Of a stretch of 64,000 nt of DNA, positions 44,285 through 54,049 are shown piece by piece (position 1 is the stretch's first letter; each line of letters starts with the position of its first letter). Source of the DNA: Geomonas silvestris. GTDB taxonomy: Bacteria; Desulfobacterota; Desulfuromonadia; Geobacterales; Geobacteraceae. The notes under the pieces are model-generated. The model was not told the origin of the DNA. It saw only the letters and a list, made by a program, of their open reading frames with translations, and ran no database searches. The stretch spans positions 186,001 to 250,000 of the forward strand of contig NZ_BLXX01000002.1 in NCBI RefSeq assembly GCF_014193515.1, read 5' to 3'. The position numbers and the translations under genes are program-made.

Positions 44285-45307
44285 TCAGCTTGCCTTGAGA
44301 AACTGGTCGACCTTGGCGTTCAACTCGTCGTGGTCGAGCGGGGGCATCAGGATACCCTTCACCCCGGCCTTGAGCGCCTTGAGCACCGCAACCCGGGTCC
44401 ACTGGGGGGCGCAGACCAGCACCGAGCCGCCGGAGCGTCCCACCAGCGGAACCACCCGGTTGAAGATCGACAGATCGCGGTCTGCGGTCCGTTGCAGGGT
44501 CACCAGGGCGAGTTTCACCTCGCCTTGCGCCAGCACCGCCTGCAGATCGGCGTCGAGCGGGGCGTGGATCAGGCGCAGCCCCTTGGGCTCCAGTTCCGAC
44601 ACCAGGTTCTCGCGTCCCTCGACGTCCCCCATGACGAGGATCGAGGGGAGCGGCTTCTCCTCCTTGGCCTGGCCGGTCGCCTCGGCCGACGCGGCCGCCT
44701 CGGCCAGCTCCTCCGCGCTCGGTTCGGGCTGCGGGTCGAAGAGGTTCGCCAACTCGGGCGGCACCATGATGTCGATCCGGTCCATCTCCTGTCCCTGGAT
44801 CTCCAGGGGGGCGCGGTACATGAGGTAGGGGGCGTCGGGAAGCGGCAGCTCGTCGGTAAGCTCGTCCATTCCCGGCACGTGCTTCACCGGGGCCAGGAGC
44901 TTCAGGTGCACCTTGTCGGGGAGCATCGGCTGGAAGATCGAGTTGAAAGAGCCGATGACCTGGTTGGCGATCTCGCCGAAGGCGTCGACGTCGTCGGGCT
45001 CCTGGATGCAGAGGCGGCGCTTCTCGGCGACGCGGGGGCCGGGGATGCCGAGCAGGATGGAACTCATGACGATGGCGTCCGCCAGCGCGAAAACCAGGTA
45101 GAAGCGCCCCGGGTAGGCCTCGCGCGACTCCACGCCCACCACGTAGACCGGGTTCGCCTCGTCGTCGCCGAAGTAGGACCTGCGGTCGGTGTTGAGCATG
45201 TCCGACTCACCGACGGTCAGGCTCTGCCCCAGGAGCATCGAGCTCTCTTCGCCCGCCTGCTTCATGGCGGCGTCCAACATCGCTTGTAGCTTTTCAAATG
45301 CCGGCAT
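44285..45307 (-). CDS. CheC/CheX-like protein fused to a degenerate receiver domain
   Basis: The protein has 340 residues. The N-terminal half (about 1-190) has a CheC-type phosphatase helix DAFGEIANQVIGSF with the E-x2-N pair, followed by HLKLLAP. A Pro/Glu/Ala linker (200-225) leads to a receiver-like domain (about 226-340, PSILVMGDVEG ... ALKAGVKGILMPPLDHDEL). The usual phosphoacceptor Asp is replaced (ALVTLQRTADR) and the conserved Lys-Pro is Met-Pro, so this receiver is probably not phosphorylated. It follows cheX by 9 bp in a cheY-cheX unit. Confidence 0.8.
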   Translation of the reverse strand: MPAFEKLQAMLDAAMKQAGEESSMLLGQSLTVGESDMLNTDRRSYFGDDEANPVYVVGVESREAYPGRFYLVFALADAIVMSSILLGIPGPRVAEKRRLCIQEPDDVDAFGEIANQVIGSFNSIFQPMLPDKVHLKLLAPVKHVPGMDELTDELPLPDAPYLMYRAPLEIQGQEMDRIDIMVPPELANLFDPQPEPSAEELAEAAASAEATGQAKEEKPLPSILVMGDVEGRENLVSELEPKGLRLIHAPLDADLQAVLAQGEVKLALVTLQRTADRDLSIFNRVVPLVGRSGGSVLVCAPQWTRVAVLKALKAGVKGILMPPLDHDELNAKVDQFLKAS

Positions 45308-45316
45308 GGGTACCTT

Positions 45317-45826
45317 CTAGTTTTCCTTGTGCAGCTTGAGTCCGACCAGGAAACGGTCCCCTTCGTTTATGAAGGGGATGATCACGCAGTCGCTGTCCGA
45401 CATCGAGTTCACGGTGTAGTCCTCCCCGGCGATCACGGTGGGGATGGAGAGGTTGATGTCCAGCCCCCCCTTGGAGAGGATCTGCTTCACGTAGCCGCCG
45501 AGCATGTTGGCGATCTCGCCCAGGGCGTCGTTCACGTCGTCGTCCACCTCGTCCACCTCGAGCCCCAGCATGTTGGAGGTGACCTTGAGGGCGAGGGTCT
45601 TGGGGCAGTGAATCGAGAGGATCCCCGTGTAGGTGCCGGCCAGCCCCACCATCCCGGTAACCGAGCAGTGAAAGGTGGTGACCGGCTCCTTGAGCGGGTA
45701 GGAGTCTTCCAGGGGCATCATCACCATGGTGTCGAACACCTCCTTGGTGGCGTTGATGACGTAGCCTGCCAGAGTCTCCTCGGTCAGCTGCGTCGCCTGG
45801 AAGATCTCCTGGCTGAGGGCCATCAT
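45317..45826 (-). CDS. cheX: CheX-type CheY-P phosphatase
   Basis: The 169-residue protein belongs to the CheC/CheX/FliY phosphatase family. NDALGEIANMLGGYVKQIL gives the catalytic Glu and Asn (E-x2-N), and NLSIPTVIAGED the following Pro. It removes phosphate from CheY, here probably the gene just upstream, whose stop codon it overlaps (ATGATGG, GGGGAG upstream). It is similar to the protein at 59491. Confidence 0.88.
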   Translation of the reverse strand: MMALSQEIFQATQLTEETLAGYVINATKEVFDTMVMMPLEDSYPLKEPVTTFHCSVTGMVGLAGTYTGILSIHCPKTLALKVTSNMLGLEVDEVDDDVNDALGEIANMLGGYVKQILSKGGLDINLSIPTVIAGEDYTVNSMSDSDCVIIPFINEGDRFLVGLKLHKEN

Positions 45827-46185
45827 AAGAGGCTCCCCAGCTTCTCGTTGAGTTGGTCCGGGGTGAACGGCTTCTTGATGCTGTCGTTGGCGCCGTTGTT
45901 CATCGCCTCCTTGAGGATGTCCTCGCCACCCTCGGTGGTGATCATGACGATGGGGACGGTGACCCCCTTGGCGCGCACGCACTTGATGAACTCCAGGCCG
46001 TCCATGTTGGGCATGTTGATGTCCGACAGGATGAGGCTTATGCTCTTGCCTTCCATGGTGCTCAGCCCCTCGATGCCGTCGCCGGCCTCGTAGATGTCGT
46101 CGACCGGCAGGCCGGCCTGGCGCAGGCTGCGGGAGATGATCTTTCTCATCGTCGAAGAATCGTCCACGATCAGTACGTTGCCCAT
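45823..46185 (-). CDS. cheY: CheY-type single-domain response regulator
   Basis: The protein has 120 residues. The receiver residues are all present: Asp8-Asp9, phosphoacceptor Asp55 (LILSDINMPNMDG), Thr83/84, and Lys105 before Pro106. By family it binds FliM when phosphorylated. It lies upstream of cheX and the CheC-receiver fusion, an arrangement that pairs a phosphorylated target with its eraser. ATG 46185 has GGAGGAGC upstream. Confidence 0.93.
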   Translation of the reverse strand: MGNVLIVDDSSTMRKIISRSLRQAGLPVDDIYEAGDGIEGLSTMEGKSISLILSDINMPNMDGLEFIKCVRAKGVTVPIVMITTEGGEDILKEAMNNGANDSIKKPFTPDQLNEKLGSLL

Positions 46186-46329
46186 GTTGTTGCTCCTCCT
46201 TGGTGTGTGTATGGCGCCCACGGCGTTTTCGGATGCGCCCGGGACAGTGACCGCGTGGGGCTGCCCGAGCCGGGTCTGTTGTACGGACTTACCGGGCCTC
46301 TTCGGCTCCGGGCGGCGGAACTTTAGTGA

Positions 46330-47361
46330 TCAGTGGTGCGTAGCGCCGTTAAGCGGCAGGAAGACCGAGAAGCGGCTCCCCTTGCCGACCGTGCTCTCGA
46401 CGTTGATGCTCCCGCCGTGCGCTTCCACGATCGCCTTGCTGATGGTGAGCCCCAGCCCGGTCCCCTTGAAGCCCTGGGCCACGCTGGAGCGGAAGTACTT
46501 GTTGAAGATGCGCGGCAGCTCGTCGCAGGGGATCCCGATGCCGGAGTCGCTCACCTCGACCAGGAGCGCGCCGTCCCTGAGCGCGCTGGCGAGGTGGATG
46601 CTGCCGCGCCGCGGCGTGAATTTGACCGCGTTGCCGATCAGGTTGGCAAATACCCGGCCGATCTGTTTGCCGTCCAGCTCGATCCAGGGGATATCGGGGT
46701 CGATCTCCTTGGAGAAGTGCGAGCCGTGCACCACCGCCTCGCGCTCCCCGTCGGTGCAGCAGCTCTCAAGGAGCGACTTCACGTTGCAGGGGTGCCGGTC
46801 GATCTGCAAAAGCCCCACCTCGAGCCGGTAGGCGTCCAGGACGTCCTCGATCATGGAGAGCATCTTTACGGCGCTTTTGTCCATCTCGGTCATGAAGAGC
46901 TGCAGCGAGGGGTGGATCTTCTCCCCCACCTCCCCCAGCAGGGCCTGGACGTACCCCATGATCACGGTGAGCGGCGATTTGAGGTCGTGGGTCATCATCG
47001 CCACGAACTCCTCGCGCTGGCAGCGCTCGCGTTTTTCGCTGGTGACGTCGCGCAGTTCGAAGATCTCGCCGCGGTACTCCCCGGACTCGAAGATGGGGGC
47101 CGAGCGGACCAGGATCACCGTCCCCTCGACGCTCACCTCCACCGGCTGGTCGTGGCACTCCTCGCTGAGCACCCGGTAGATGTGAGTGCGCAGGGGGAGC
47201 ATGTCGATGCGCTTGTCGAGGAATTCGCCCGGCGCCACCTTGAGGATCTGCTCCGCCCTGCGGTTCAGGTAGGCGAGCGTCCCCGAGGCGTCCAGATGTA
47301 CGATCCCCGACTCGATCTGCTGCAGGAGCATTTGCGCTCTCAGGTCCGCTTCCGCGTGCAT
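46330..47361 (-). CDS. Cytoplasmic PAS-domain histidine kinase
   Basis: The protein has 343 residues and no membrane segment. An N-terminal PAS domain (about 10-115: SGIVHLDASGTLAYLNRRAEQIL, EIFELRDVTSEKR) is followed by a HisKA H-box FVAMMTHDLKSPLTVIMGY and an ATP-binding domain (NLIGNAVKFTP, SDSGIGIP, GTGLGLTISKAIVEAHGG). The partner regulator is not identified; cheY lies 145 bp downstream. ATG 47361 has GGAGGGGG upstream. Confidence 0.92.
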   Translation of the reverse strand: MHAEADLRAQMLLQQIESGIVHLDASGTLAYLNRRAEQILKVAPGEFLDKRIDMLPLRTHIYRVLSEECHDQPVEVSVEGTVILVRSAPIFESGEYRGEIFELRDVTSEKRERCQREEFVAMMTHDLKSPLTVIMGYVQALLGEVGEKIHPSLQLFMTEMDKSAVKMLSMIEDVLDAYRLEVGLLQIDRHPCNVKSLLESCCTDGEREAVVHGSHFSKEIDPDIPWIELDGKQIGRVFANLIGNAVKFTPRRGSIHLASALRDGALLVEVSDSGIGIPCDELPRIFNKYFRSSVAQGFKGTGLGLTISKAIVEAHGGSINVESTVGKGSRFSVFLPLNGATHH

Positions 47362-47537
47362 TGCCCCCTCCGTAAAGTCAACGTGCTGCGTGTGCTGGTT
47401 ATCTTATCGGAACGCCGGGTCCGAGCTTGAGGGTCGGGAGGCGTTTTTTAGCGAACAGGTGACCTTTTTTTCATGGAAGGTTTGGGAGGGGGGAGACGAA
47501 GGAGGGAAGGATGCCGCTGAGCCGGACGGTGGAGAGT

Positions 47538-47640
47538 TCCCCCCTCCCTTGACGGGAGGGGGGTGGGGGGTGGGTGAAGCTGTCAGCTGCGATGGGGTAG
47601 CCAGTTCCCCCTCACCCTGTCCCTCCCGCAAGGGAGGGGA
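47538..47640. repeat. Dispersed palindromic repeat, copy C
   Basis: It is built like the copies at 1781 and 23525: CCCTCCCTTGACGGGAGGG, GGGGGGTGGGTGAAGCTGTCA, a short variable part, CCCCCTCACCCTGTC and CCCTCCCGCAAGGGAGGG. It sits in the 330-bp gap between the rhodanese stop and the kinase start; the rest of the gap shows nothing else I can name. Confidence 0.75.
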
Positions 47641-47691
47641 CCCGCTGACACGCTCCCCGGTATTGGGAAGAGCCATGCACCCGGAAGCGGG

Positions 47692-48084
47692 CTATTTCTC
47701 GATCGGATAGCCGTTGCGGTACCAGCCGACCAGGCCGTCCGAGATCTGGTACACCTCGCGGTAGCCGCGCGATACCAAGAGGTCCGCCGCGGAACTGGAG
47801 CGGGCGCCCACCGAGCAGTACAAAAGCAGCGGCCGGTCGCGCGGCAGCTCCTTGAGCCGCTGCGGCAGTTCGGCGAGCGGGATGAGCTTCGCGCCGCGCA
47901 GCCGGGCCATCCGGAACTCGTCCGGGGTCCGCACGTCCACCACGAGCACCTTCTTGTCCCGGGCCAAAAGCTCGCGGGCCTGGGTGGAGGTGATGTTGCG
48001 TGCTTGCGAGGCGAAGCCGCTTACCGCGACCAGCAGGAAAAGCGCCAGGAGCAGCGCGCTTTTCAGATAGTGTGTCAGTTTCAT
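47692..48084 (-). CDS. Periplasmic rhodanese-domain protein
   Basis: The 130-residue protein has a signal peptide ending SGFASQA and then a single rhodanese domain (about 30-125): VVDVRTPDEFRMARLRGAKLIPLAEL and the active-site loop LLLYCSVGARSS with the catalytic Cys. The family moves sulfane sulfur or acts in sulfide/metalloid stress. ATG 48084 has GAGGAG upstream. It is the last gene of the long RND-pump unit, 5 bp after the MBL gene. Confidence 0.9.
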   Translation of the reverse strand: MKLTHYLKSALLLALFLLVAVSGFASQARNITSTQARELLARDKKVLVVDVRTPDEFRMARLRGAKLIPLAELPQRLKELPRDRPLLLYCSVGARSSSAADLLVSRGYREVYQISDGLVGWYRNGYPIEK

Positions 48085-48089
48085 GACAG

Positions 48090-48920
48090 TTACTCCTCGA
48101 ACTCCAGGGTGTAGCCGACCTGGGCAGGGCGAAAGCCCGGGAACTCCCGTGCCAGCCGGGCCGAAGCGGCGAAACCGGTGCAGTGCCCGGCGCAGAGTTT
48201 TTTCAGTCCGTACTTCTTCAGGGTGCGGATGGTCCCCTCGATCTGGTGCTCCGAGCAGAAGGCCAGGTGGCAGCCGCCGACGATCCCGTAGACCTCGGAG
48301 ACGCCGGTTTGCTCGCGCGCCCACTCCACCGTGTTCACCACGCCGGCGTGGCAGCACCCCAAAAGGAGCAAAAGCCCCTTTCCCGTGACGATGACCAAGG
48401 ACTGGTCGTCGGGGACCCGGTCCGGGAAACAGCCGGCTGCGTCGCAGAAAAGCCCCGCGTCGCCGCGCTCGAACTCGGTAGTGCGGGGGACCTCGCCGGT
48501 CAGGAAGATCCCCGGGGCCACTGGCCGAAAGCCCTCCGCGTAATCGAAACTCGCTCCCAGGCCGGCCAGGAACTCCTCGCTGTAGGGGATGCCGACCGAG
48601 CGCTCGCTCCCCTCGCGGACGGCGTAGCGCCGGGTAAAGACACCCGGGTGGGCCAGCACCTTTTTGGGGCCGCAGCTCTGCAACAGCGGCCAGAGCCCGC
48701 CGGCATGGTCGTAGTGCCCGTGGGAGAGGATCACCTGCCCCACCTGCTTCAGGTCCTGGTTCATGCGCTGGGCGTTATGCAAAAGGGTCTGCCCCGCCCC
48801 GGTGTCGAAGAGGATCGTTTCCCCGTCCTTCTCGAGCAAAGCCGCGAAGCCGTGTTCCCCCAGGGTCCCCGAGAGCGCTCCCGCCGTGTTGTCGCAAAGG
48901 ATCCTGATCCGTCCGCTCAT
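48090..48920 (-). CDS. Metallo-beta-lactamase-fold hydrolase (MBL, YmaE/7,8-dihydropterin type)
   Basis: The 276-residue protein has the metal motif SHGHYDHAGG. Further His residues occur in KKVLAHPGVF and LLLLLGCCHAGVVNT, plus a C-terminal LCAGHCTGF. It resembles the small-molecule MBL group that includes F420- or dihydropteroate-related enzymes. Substrate unknown. It overlaps the DUF2892 gene by 4 bp. Confidence 0.85.
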   Translation of the reverse strand: MSGRIRILCDNTAGALSGTLGEHGFAALLEKDGETILFDTGAGQTLLHNAQRMNQDLKQVGQVILSHGHYDHAGGLWPLLQSCGPKKVLAHPGVFTRRYAVREGSERSVGIPYSEEFLAGLGASFDYAEGFRPVAPGIFLTGEVPRTTEFERGDAGLFCDAAGCFPDRVPDDQSLVIVTGKGLLLLLGCCHAGVVNTVEWAREQTGVSEVYGIVGGCHLAFCSEHQIEGTIRTLKKYGLKKLCAGHCTGFAASARLAREFPGFRPAQVGYTLEFEE

Positions 48921-49126
48921 TTGCAGCAGCCCTGCGGCTGCTTGGGCACCCCGAGCTTCTCCAGGATGGTCATCATGGGGCACCAGTTGGTGAAGCCGGA
49001 CTGCAGGAGGTTGAGCCCGATGAAGGCGGTGAACCAGAGCCAGCGGGGATCAAGGTAGTGGGCGAGGGCCAGGGAGATGAGGGTAAAGCTTCCGGCGATG
49101 AGGCGCAGCCATCTGTCGATGTACAT
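48917..49126 (-). CDS. DUF2892 (YgaP-like) small membrane protein
   Basis: The 69-residue protein has two membrane helices (about 8-24 and 29-45) followed by NWCPMMTILEKLGV, the family signature. In YgaP-type proteins this module anchors a rhodanese domain; here the rhodanese is a separate gene two steps downstream. Ends GCCK. Confidence 0.9.
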   Translation of the reverse strand: MYIDRWLRLIAGSFTLISLALAHYLDPRWLWFTAFIGLNLLQSGFTNWCPMMTILEKLGVPKQPQGCCK

Positions 49127-49142
49127 GGTTTTCCTCCGTGTG

Positions 49143-49589
49143 TTACCTGGGCTCGAAGCCCTGGGCCAACAGCAGTTCAGCCACCTTCCCTGCCGTGGTG
49201 GCAGTCAGGTTGACGCACCCTTTCTTGCCGTGCGCCGTGAGGATCTTGCAGCAGGTCGCGCCGTACTGGTCCTTGAACCAGGTGTGCAGTTCGCGGGTCA
49301 AGGCCGCGGCCGCCTTCTTGTCTCCGGCCAATACGAGGCCGATGGCCATGGTGCCGCCGGAGACCGCGCCGCAGATGCAGCCGGCGCCCGAGCCGCCGCC
49401 GAAGCCCGCCGCCATCTGTACCGCCTCTTCGGGGAGCTGCGGGGCGAAGTTTTGGCGCAGCGCAGCGAGCACCGCCTCGGCGCAGTGCAGCTTCCCGGAA
49501 CGGTAGAACCCTTCCGCCTGGTCGGCGACCCGCGAGGCGACATCCGCCGTCATTTCTTTTTCGAGCGTCTCATTTTTCATCCAGAACAT
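49143..49589 (-). CDS. C_GCAxxG_C_C family protein (putative redox)
   Basis: The protein has 148 residues with SGKLHCAEAVL, GAGCICGAVSGGTMAIGL and later Cys-Cys (GATCCKILTAHGKKGCVNLT), the Cys spacing that names this family. These proteins are thought to handle redox or metal groups. ATG 49589 has GGAGG upstream. A 143-bp gap separates it from the RND pump gene; no promoter is obvious there. Confidence 0.88.
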   Translation of the reverse strand: MFWMKNETLEKEMTADVASRVADQAEGFYRSGKLHCAEAVLAALRQNFAPQLPEEAVQMAAGFGGGSGAGCICGAVSGGTMAIGLVLAGDKKAAAALTRELHTWFKDQYGATCCKILTAHGKKGCVNLTATTAGKVAELLLAQGFEPR

Positions 49590-49732
49590 CCGGCCTCCGT
49601 GGTTTTGACTTTTAACGCGCTACGTGGTGCTGGTGCTGCTTGTTACTTCGCAGAAGTAGAGGGTAGCAAAACCTTCCCCGGTACCCAACGAAAATTCACC
49701 CCTTTTGTTGGCCGAAGCGCTGTCGCCCCTCC

Positions 49733-52700
49733 CTAAACCGCCGCCTTGGACCGGTGCTTCTCCTTCCAGGACTCCACCAGGAAGTAGAGGATCGGGATGG
49801 TGATCCGGGAAAGTGCCGTAGAGGCGATCTCGCCGCACATCATGGCGAGCGCGAGCCCCTGGAAGATCGGATCGAAGAGGATCACGAAGCTCCCCACCAC
49901 CACGGCCGCCGCAGTCAGGAGCATGGGGCGGAAGCGCACCGCGCCGGCGTCGATGATCGCCTCGTCGAGCGGCATCCCCTCGCGGCGCCTCAGCTCGGCG
50001 AAGTCGATGAGGATGATGGAGTTCCGCACGATGATGCCGGCCAGGGCGATGAAGCCGATCATGCTGGTGGCGGTGAAGAAGGCGCCCATGAGCGCGTGCC
50101 CCGGCAGGATGCCGATCAAGGTGAGCGGGATGGGGGCCATGATCACCAAGGGGGTGGTGAAGTCCTTGAACCAGGCCACCACCAGCACGTAGATGAGCAC
50201 CATGACGGTGGCGAAGGCGGCACCCAGGTCGCGGAAGACCTCGTAGGTGATGTGCCACTCGCCGTCCCACTTGATCCCGGGGCGGGTCTCGTCCCAGGGC
50301 TGCGAGGCGGCCCGCTGCTCGATCCGGTACCCTCCGGGATGCGGGATCTTGTCGATCTCCTTCTGCATCTGGAGGATCGCGTAGACCGGCGCCTCGATCA
50401 CCCCGGCCACGTCCCCGGTGACGTAGACCACGCTCTTCAGGTTCTTGCGGTAGAGCGACTTGTCCTCCACCCCCGGTACCACCCGGACCAGCTCGGAGAG
50501 CGGCACGTTCCCCTTGGCGCCGGGGACGTAGACCGAGGCGAGCGAGGAGAGGTCGTTGCGCGAGCCGGTGGGAAGCCGCAGGTTGATGAAGACCGGCTCC
50601 TTCTCACCCGCCACGTGCATGAGGCCGGCCGGCGCTCCCCCCACGGCGACCTGCAGCGTCTGCACCACGTCGGCCGCCGCCACCCCCGAGAGAGCCGCCT
50701 TCTCGCGGTCCACCTCGAAGCGGTAGCTCGGCTGGTCGTCCTCCTGGTACCAGTCGGCGTCCACGACGCTGGCGGTCTTCTTGAAGATCTCCTTCACCTT
50801 GGCGGCGACGGCCACCCGGGTCGCCTGGTCCGGGCCGTAGACCTCGGCCACCAGGGTGGAGAGGACCGGCGGTCCCGGCGGGATCTCGGCGACCTTGATC
50901 CGGGCGCCGTAGCGGTCGGCGATCGCCTTCAGCTGCGGACGGATCCGCTTGGCGATGTCGTGGGACTGCCCCTTGCGCTCATCCTTCCCGACCAGGTTCA
51001 CCTGGATCTCGGCGATGTTCGCTCCCTTCCTGAGGTAGTAGTGGCGCACCAAGCCGTTGAAGTTGAAGGGGGAGCTGATCCCGACGTAGCTTTGGAAGTC
51101 GGTGACCTCGGGGACCTTCCTGAGCGCGTCCCCCAATTCCGCCACCAGGCGGGCGTTCTCCTCCAGCGTGGTCCCCTCCGGCGCGTCCACGATGAGCTGC
51201 AGCTCGCTCTTGTTGTCGAAGGGGAGCATCTTCACGGTGACCGCCTTGAAGTAGATGAGCGAGCAGGAGGCCAAGAGCAGGACCACCACCAGCGTGAGGA
51301 ACCCGGCGCGCACCTTCTTTTTATGCAGCAGCGCCCCCATGATGCGCCGGTAGAAGCGGGTCACCGAGGACTCCTCCGGCTCGGCGTCGCTGTTAAAGTG
51401 CGACTCACCCTTCATGAAACGGTAGGCGAAGTAGGGGGTGACGATGAAGGCGATCAAGAGCGAGAAGACCATCGCCATGCTGGCGCCGACCGGGATCGGG
51501 CGCATGTACGGCCCCATGAGCCCCCCCACGAACCCCATGGGGAGGATCGAGCCGATGACCGCGAGCGTCGCGAGCATGGTCGGGTTGCCGATCTCGTCCA
51601 CCGCGCGGATCGCCGCCTCCAGCGGTTTCAGGCGCGTGGTGGTGAAGTAGCGGTGGATGTTCTCCACCACGACGATGGCATCGTCCACCAGGATCCCGAT
51701 GGAGAAGATGAGCGCGAACAGGGTGATCCGGTTCAGCGTGTAGCCGACCCGGTTGAAGATGAACATGGTGAGGGCGAGCGTCACGGGGATCGCGATGGCC
51801 GCGACGGCGCCGGCGCGCCACCCCATGAAGACCGCGATCAGGATGGTGACCGAGATGGCCGCCAGGAACATGTGGAACAGGAGCTCGTTGTTCTTGTCCT
51901 TGGCGGTCTCGCCGTAGTTGCGGGTGACCGTCACCTGCATCTCGGACGGGATGATCTTCCCCTTCTGGAACTCCACCCGTTTCAGGAGGTCCTCGGCGAC
52001 CCAGGTGGCGTTGGCCCCCTTCCTCTTGGCTATGGAGATGGTGACCGCTGGGTAATCGCCGGTCCCGCCGGTGAGCCCCTTGTGCGAGGCGGCCGGCCCG
52101 AGGCCGAAGAAGACGTAGTCCTGGGGGTCCTGGACGCCGTCGGTTACCGTGCCCACGTCGGAGAGGTAGACCGGTCGGCCGTCCTTCACGCTCACCACCA
52201 GGCGCTGGGCGCTCGCCGCATCAGAGAGGAAGTTCCCGGCGTTCAGCGTATAGTCGCGGTTACCCGAGGAGAGCTCTCCGGCGCGCCGGGCGAGGTTCCC
52301 CTTCTCGAGCGCCGCGGAGACGGCGAGCGGCGAGAGACCGTAGGCGGAGAGGCGCCCCGGGTCGAGGCGCACCTTCAGTTCGCGGGAGAGGCCCCCCTTG
52401 ATCTCGGCGGCGGCCACGTTGTCGGCCTTTTCCAGCTCGTCGCAGAGCTCGCGGGCCACGCGCCTTAGGGCGTGATGGTCGTAGCGCCCGCTCCAGAGCG
52501 TCAGGGTGAGGATCGGGACGTCGTCGATCGACTTCGGGACCACCAGCGGCTCCTGGGCCCCCGGCGGCAGCAGGGTCCGGTTGCTCATCACCTTGTTGTA
52601 GAGCTTGACGAGCGATTCCTCCATGTTCTCGCCCACCAGGAAGCGGACCGTGACGATCCCCATCCCGGGACGGCTCGCCGAGTAGAGGTACTCCACCCCC

Positions 52701-52942
52701 TTGATCTCCCAGAGCTTCTTCTCGAAGGGGGTGACCAGGCGCTGCTCTACCTCCTTGGGCGAGGAGCCCGGCATCGGGAAGTAGACGTCGATCATGGGGA
52801 CCACGATCTGCGGCTCTTCCTCGCGCGGCGTGGCGAGCACCGAGTAGAGCCCCAACAAAAGCGAGGCACCCACGATGAGCGGGGTGAGCTTGGAATCTAT
52901 GAAAGCGCGGGCGATACGCCCCGCGAAGCCGAGCTTCTCCAT
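49733..52942 (-). CDS. RND-family efflux permease (AcrB/CzcA-like)
   Basis: The 1069-residue protein has about 12 membrane segments in the two-half RND layout: TM1 at about 20-37, periplasmic loops of about 300 residues, and TM4 with [17 protein letters not shown] carrying the paired Asp of the proton relay. The set includes the [21 protein letters not shown] segment of the HAE/HME families. It takes substrate from the periplasm or membrane and passes it through the TolC partner. The adaptor and TolC lie just upstream. Substrate class cannot be told from sequence alone. Confidence 0.95.
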   Translation of the reverse strand: MEKLGFAGRIARAFIDSKLTPLIVGASLLLGLYSVLATPREEEPQIVVPMIDVYFPMPGSSPKEVEQRLVTPFEKKLWEIKGVEYLYSASRPGMGIVTVRFLVGENMEESLVKLYNKVMSNRTLLPPGAQEPLVVPKSIDDVPILTLTLWSGRYDHHALRRVARELCDELEKADNVAAAEIKGGLSRELKVRLDPGRLSAYGLSPLAVSAALEKGNLARRAGELSSGNRDYTLNAGNFLSDAASAQRLVVSVKDGRPVYLSDVGTVTDGVQDPQDYVFFGLGPAASHKGLTGGTGDYPAVTISIAKRKGANATWVAEDLLKRVEFQKGKIIPSEMQVTVTRNYGETAKDKNNELLFHMFLAAISVTILIAVFMGWRAGAVAAIAIPVTLALTMFIFNRVGYTLNRITLFALIFSIGILVDDAIVVVENIHRYFTTTRLKPLEAAIRAVDEIGNPTMLATLAVIGSILPMGFVGGLMGPYMRPIPVGASMAMVFSLLIAFIVTPYFAYRFMKGESHFNSDAEPEESSVTRFYRRIMGALLHKKKVRAGFLTLVVVLLLASCSLIYFKAVTVKMLPFDNKSELQLIVDAPEGTTLEENARLVAELGDALRKVPEVTDFQSYVGISSPFNFNGLVRHYYLRKGANIAEIQVNLVGKDERKGQSHDIAKRIRPQLKAIADRYGARIKVAEIPPGPPVLSTLVAEVYGPDQATRVAVAAKVKEIFKKTASVVDADWYQEDDQPSYRFEVDREKAALSGVAAADVVQTLQVAVGGAPAGLMHVAGEKEPVFINLRLPTGSRNDLSSLASVYVPGAKGNVPLSELVRVVPGVEDKSLYRKNLKSVVYVTGDVAGVIEAPVYAILQMQKEIDKIPHPGGYRIEQRAASQPWDETRPGIKWDGEWHITYEVFRDLGAAFATVMVLIYVLVVAWFKDFTTPLVIMAPIPLTLIGILPGHALMGAFFTATSMIGFIALAGIIVRNSIILIDFAELRRREGMPLDEAIIDAGAVRFRPMLLTAAAVVVGSFVILFDPIFQGLALAMMCGEIASTALSRITIPILYFLVESWKEKHRSKAAV

Positions 52943-52951
52943 GGCGTCTCC

Positions 52952-54049
52952 CTACTCTACCTTGGCGCCGTCGGTCACCTGCTCTGCGCCGGCGACCACG
53001 ATGCGCTCGCCGGCGTTCAGGCCGGAGAGGACCTCCACCCTGCCTCCCAGCGGCTTGCCCAGCTTGACCAATCTCAACCGCGCGATCCCCCCCTGCCCCA
53101 CCACCCAGACCGAGGTGAGCGCACCGCGCTCCACCACCGCCTTGGCAGGGACCGCGATCCCCTGTCGGGAACCGGTCTTGAAGTAGGCCTTACCGTAGGT
53201 CCCGGCGCGTAACGCCTTGCCCGACAGGTCGATCTTCACCAGGAAAGTGCGGCTCGCCGGATCCACCAGCGGCACGACCTCGGAGACCCGCCCGTTTGCC
53301 GGCGCCCCCTCAAGGTCGAGCGCCACCTGGTCACCCGCCCTCACCTTCCCCAAAAGCCCCTCGGCCGCGGCCACTTCCAGCCGGTAGCCGCCGTCCCCTT
53401 CGACGGTGACCAGCGGCGTCCCCGGGAAAACGGTCTGCCCCGCCTCAACGGGCTTGGACACCACGACGCCGGCGATGGGCGAGGTCACCTTGCCGTATCC
53501 GGCAACCGTTCCGGCGGCGCGGGCGCTCTCCCGGCTCTGCCTGAGCCGCGCCTCGGCACGTGCGACCCCCTGCTGCGCCACCTCCTGCTCCATCCGGCGC
53601 TCCTCGAACTCCTGGCGGGTCAGCGCCTGCTCGGCGTAGAGCTTGCGGTAGCGCTCGAAAGTCGCCTCGGCGAGCCTCTTGCGCGAGCGCGCCTCGTCCA
53701 CCCCGCGGCTCGCCTCCTCGACCGCCGCCTGGGCACCGGCCGCCGCCGCGCCGCTTTCAGCCGCCTCGATGGTCAGCAAAAGTTTCCCCTTGCCGATCCG
53801 CTCCCCCTCGCGCACCTGCACCGCAGAGGCCGTTCCGGAGAGCCTGGCGGCTACCAGGGCCGAGTTGCGCGCCCGAACCGTTCCTACCGCCTCCTGCAGG
53901 TCGGGGATCTGCTCCGGCGCCAGCGCGGCCACCGTCGCACCGCGCACCTGCACCGGCGCCGGCTGCTGCACCGCCTCGGGATTTTTTTTGCCGCACCCCA
54001 AAGCCGCCAAAAGGATAAGGGCCAACGCTGTGCCCGTCGCCACTCTCAT
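52952..54049 (-). CDS. Membrane-fusion adaptor lipoprotein of the RND pump
   Basis: The 365-residue protein has a lipobox LAALGC at about residues 14-19. A barrel-sandwich/lipoyl segment (VAARLSGTASAVQVREGERIGKG), a coiled coil (about 100-165) and the second lipoyl half (GYGKVTSPIAGVVVSKPVEAGQTV) follow. It bridges the permease and TolC. Starts by ATGA overlap with the TolC gene; 9 bp before the permease. Confidence 0.93.
   Translation of the reverse strand: MRVATGTALALILLAALGCGKKNPEAVQQPAPVQVRGATVAALAPEQIPDLQEAVGTVRARNSALVAARLSGTASAVQVREGERIGKGKLLLTIEAAESGAAAAGAQAAVEEASRGVDEARSRKRLAEATFERYRKLYAEQALTRQEFEERRMEQEVAQQGVARAEARLRQSRESARAAGTVAGYGKVTSPIAGVVVSKPVEAGQTVFPGTPLVTVEGDGGYRLEVAAAEGLLGKVRAGDQVALDLEGAPANGRVSEVVPLVDPASRTFLVKIDLSGKALRAGTYGKAYFKTGSRQGIAVPAKAVVERGALTSVWVVGQGGIARLRLVKLGKPLGGRVEVLSGLNAGERIVVAGAEQVTDGAKVE

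Noticed and set aside
49754-52468. A 904-residue plus-strand open frame
   Set aside because: It lies antisense within the RND permease and is His/Asp/Gly/Arg-rich without any family motif.
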